The position numbers were made by a program, and so were the translations under genes. Shown here one piece after another: positions 6,931 through 7,820 of a stretch of DNA of 7,820 bases. How positions within the stretch are numbered: position 1 is the first letter of the stretch; every line of letters starts with the position of its first letter. The DNA lies in assembly GCA_023427705.1 (NCBI GenBank), contig JAEZAL010000189.1:1-7820 (forward strand). The letters are read 5' to 3'. The DNA is from Bacillota bacterium. Its GTDB lineage: Bacteria > Bacillota > Clostridia > Clostridiales > Clostridiaceae. The notes beneath the pieces were generated by a model. The model was given only the letters and a program-made list of their open reading frames with translations, was not told where the DNA came from and did not search any database.

Positions 6931-6965
6931 ATTATGTTAATCTTTTAATATTAAGTAAAACTATA

Positions 6966-6971
6966 TATAAT
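6966..6971 (+). promoter_or_regulatory. Probable -10 element for soj-spo0J
   Basis: A perfect TATAAT between the noc terminator and soj. The sequence at 17-nt spacing (TTTTAA, 6943-6948) is a poor -35. If used, transcription would start near 6978, at or beside the ATG of the 7-codon leader ORF, giving a soj leader of about 40 nt. Some promoter is required here because the preceding hairpin should stop readthrough. Confidence 0.45.
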
Positions 6972-6984
6972 ATTATTATGGGAA

Positions 6985-7016
6985 GGGGGGTGAAGCTCTA
7001 AATAGAGCTTTTTTAT
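6985..7016 (+). promoter_or_regulatory. soj leader: strong SD, then hairpin and U-run, then start codon
   Basis: A G-rich SD (six Gs at 6985-6990, then TGA) pairs well with the 16S rRNA 3' end, allowing one G-U wobble. It is 26 nt from the soj ATG. The intervening sequence forms a perfect 7-bp hairpin, AAGCTCT (6993-6999) with AGAGCTT (7004-7010) around AAAT, followed by Ts to 7014. Folding the hairpin would bring the SD to roughly 8 nt from the ATG. The same shape also resembles a small intrinsic terminator. Which function applies is inference. Confidence 0.6.
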
Positions 7017-7778
7017 ATGAAGAAAGTTTGTATATTCAATCAAAAAGGTGGAGTTGGAAAAACTACAACTAACATTAATTTATGTGCATATTTAGCAATG
7101 GAAGGATACAAGGTATTAACTATAGATATAGATCCCCAAGGGAATACAACTAGTGGATTAGGATTAGATAAAAGCAATTTAGAAATGTCTATGTATGATG
7201 TAATCACTTCTGATGCATCCTTAAGAGATGTAATATTAAAAAGCGAATTGGTGCAAAATTTATATATTGCTCCATCAACTATGGAATTAGCAGGTGCAGA
7301 AGTTGAAGTAATTGGAAAAGAAAATAGAGAAGTTATTTTAGCAAATAAAATAAAGGAAATAGAAAATGAATATGATTTTATATTCATAGATTGTCCGCCT
7401 TCTTTAGGCGTATTAACAATTAATGCGCTTACATCAGTAGAATCTGTTTTAATCCCTATTCAATGTGAGTTTTACGCATTAGAAGGAGTTGGGCTGCTGA
7501 TTAATACAATTAAGCTAGTTAAAAAGTCATTAAATGAAGATTTAGAAATAGAAGGTGTAATAATGACTATGTATGATTATAGAACTAATTTAAGTAATGA
7601 AGTTTTTGAAGAAGTAAAAAACTTTTTTAATGACAAGGTTTATGACACAACTATTTCTAGAAATATAAGATTAGCTGAGGCACCTAGCTTTGGCTTGCCA
7701 ATTATGTTATATGATGAAAAATGCAAGGGAGCAGAATCCTATAAATCATTAACTAAAGAATTTTTAAGTAGACAATAG
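7017..7778 (+). CDS. soj: Soj/ParA, chromosome-partitioning ATPase
   Basis: A 253-residue ParA-family ATPase, the usual size for Soj. It acts with Spo0J/ParB and parS sites in origin segregation, and in Bacillus also controls DnaA. The deviant Walker A motif K10-GGVG-K15-TTT has the signature lysine Lys10. Motif A' DIDPQGN (37-43) carries the catalytic-type Asp39, and Walker B is FIDCPPS (123-129). Arg189 in YDYRTNLSNEV and Arg218 in SRNIRLAEAPS sit where Soj DNA-binding arginines are known. The start is fixed by the family N-terminus: the preceding in-frame codons run back to TAA at 6999 with no standard start between. Its SD is unusually distant and separated by a hairpin. spo0J begins 12 nt after the stop, forming the standard soj-spo0J operon. 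Confidence 0.97.
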   Translation: MKKVCIFNQKGGVGKTTTNINLCAYLAMEGYKVLTIDIDPQGNTTSGLGLDKSNLEMSMYDVITSDASLRDVILKSELVQNLYIAPSTMELAGAEVEVIGKENREVILANKIKEIENEYDFIFIDCPPSLGVLTINALTSVESVLIPIQCEFYALEGVGLLINTIKLVKKSLNEDLEIEGVIMTMYDYRTNLSNEVFEEVKNFFNDKVYDTTISRNIRLAEAPSFGLPIMLYDEKCKGAESYKSLTKEFLSRQ

Positions 7779-7790
7779 GTAGGTGATAAA

Positions 7791-7820
7791 ATGAATAAAA
7801 AGTCAGCATTAGGGAAGGGT
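7791..7820 (+). CDS. spo0J: Spo0J/ParB, N-terminal ten codons only (partial)
   Basis: The open frame from ATG 7791 encodes M-N-K-K-S-A-L-G-K-G and continues past the window edge. A basic start leading into LGKG is the recognised N-terminus of chromosomal ParB/Spo0J proteins, which bind parS, load SMC and stimulate Soj. AGGTGAT at 7781-7787 is a good ribosome site 3 nt before the ATG (7 nt from its GG core). Immediate linkage to soj supports the call. The DNA-binding domain, which would confirm parS specificity, is not in view. Confidence 0.88.
   Translation, partial: MNKKSALGKG

Noticed and set aside
6823..7016. parS or Noc binding site near soj/spo0J
   Set aside because: I looked for TGTTTCACGTGAAACA-like and ATTTCCCGGGAAAT-like palindromes here and in 5839-6039 and found none. 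The inverted repeats present are the two hairpins described as features.
1..7820. A novel multi-gene system, mobile element or CRISPR array
   Set aside because: Every sizeable ORF on the coding strand belongs to a well-known conserved family in its usual order. There are no transposase genes, spaced direct repeats, target-site duplications or compositional islands.

Overview
The window reads as the conserved chromosomal block beside the replication origin of a low-GC Firmicute. It is most likely a Clostridium sensu stricto species: the base composition is very AT-rich, A/T-ending codons dominate, Shine-Dalgarno (SD) sites are strong, and YidC has no lipoprotein signal. The order is rnpA (last codons) - yidD - yidC - jag/khpB - mnmE - mnmG - rsmG - noc - soj/parA - spo0J/parB (first codons). 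All genes are on the + strand. This is the classic rpmH-to-spo0J run that extends away from dnaA/oriC in Firmicutes, so dnaA and oriC are expected beyond the left edge. That placement is inferred from synteny; no origin sequence lies in the window.

Layout. (1) Positions 1-1710: an expression and membrane-insertion operon. It holds RNase P protein, the insertion factor YidD, the YidC insertase and the RNA-binding protein KhpB/Jag, and ends in a clear intrinsic terminator. (2) 1711-5838: a second unit with its own good sigma-A-type promoter. It encodes MnmE and MnmG, which jointly modify the wobble uridine of tRNAs, and RsmG, the 16S rRNA m7G methyltransferase. (3) 5839-6039: an AT-rich gap with only a weak candidate promoter. 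(4) 6040-6930: a ParB-family gene that its DNA-reading residues mark as Noc rather than ParB, followed by an unusually long terminator-like hairpin. (5) 6931-7820: the chromosome segregation pair soj-spo0J, with spo0J cut by the window edge. The soj leader has an unusual layout: a hairpin sits between a strong SD sequence and the start codon.

The coding content is core genome, and I see no mobile element, CRISPR array, RNA gene, defence system or novel gene cluster. The points worth checking are regulatory or small-scale: the soj leader hairpin and its overlapping 7-codon ORF, the roughly 30-bp-stem hairpin after noc, a Noc without the N-terminal membrane-targeting segment, and a perfect palindrome in the mnmE leader.
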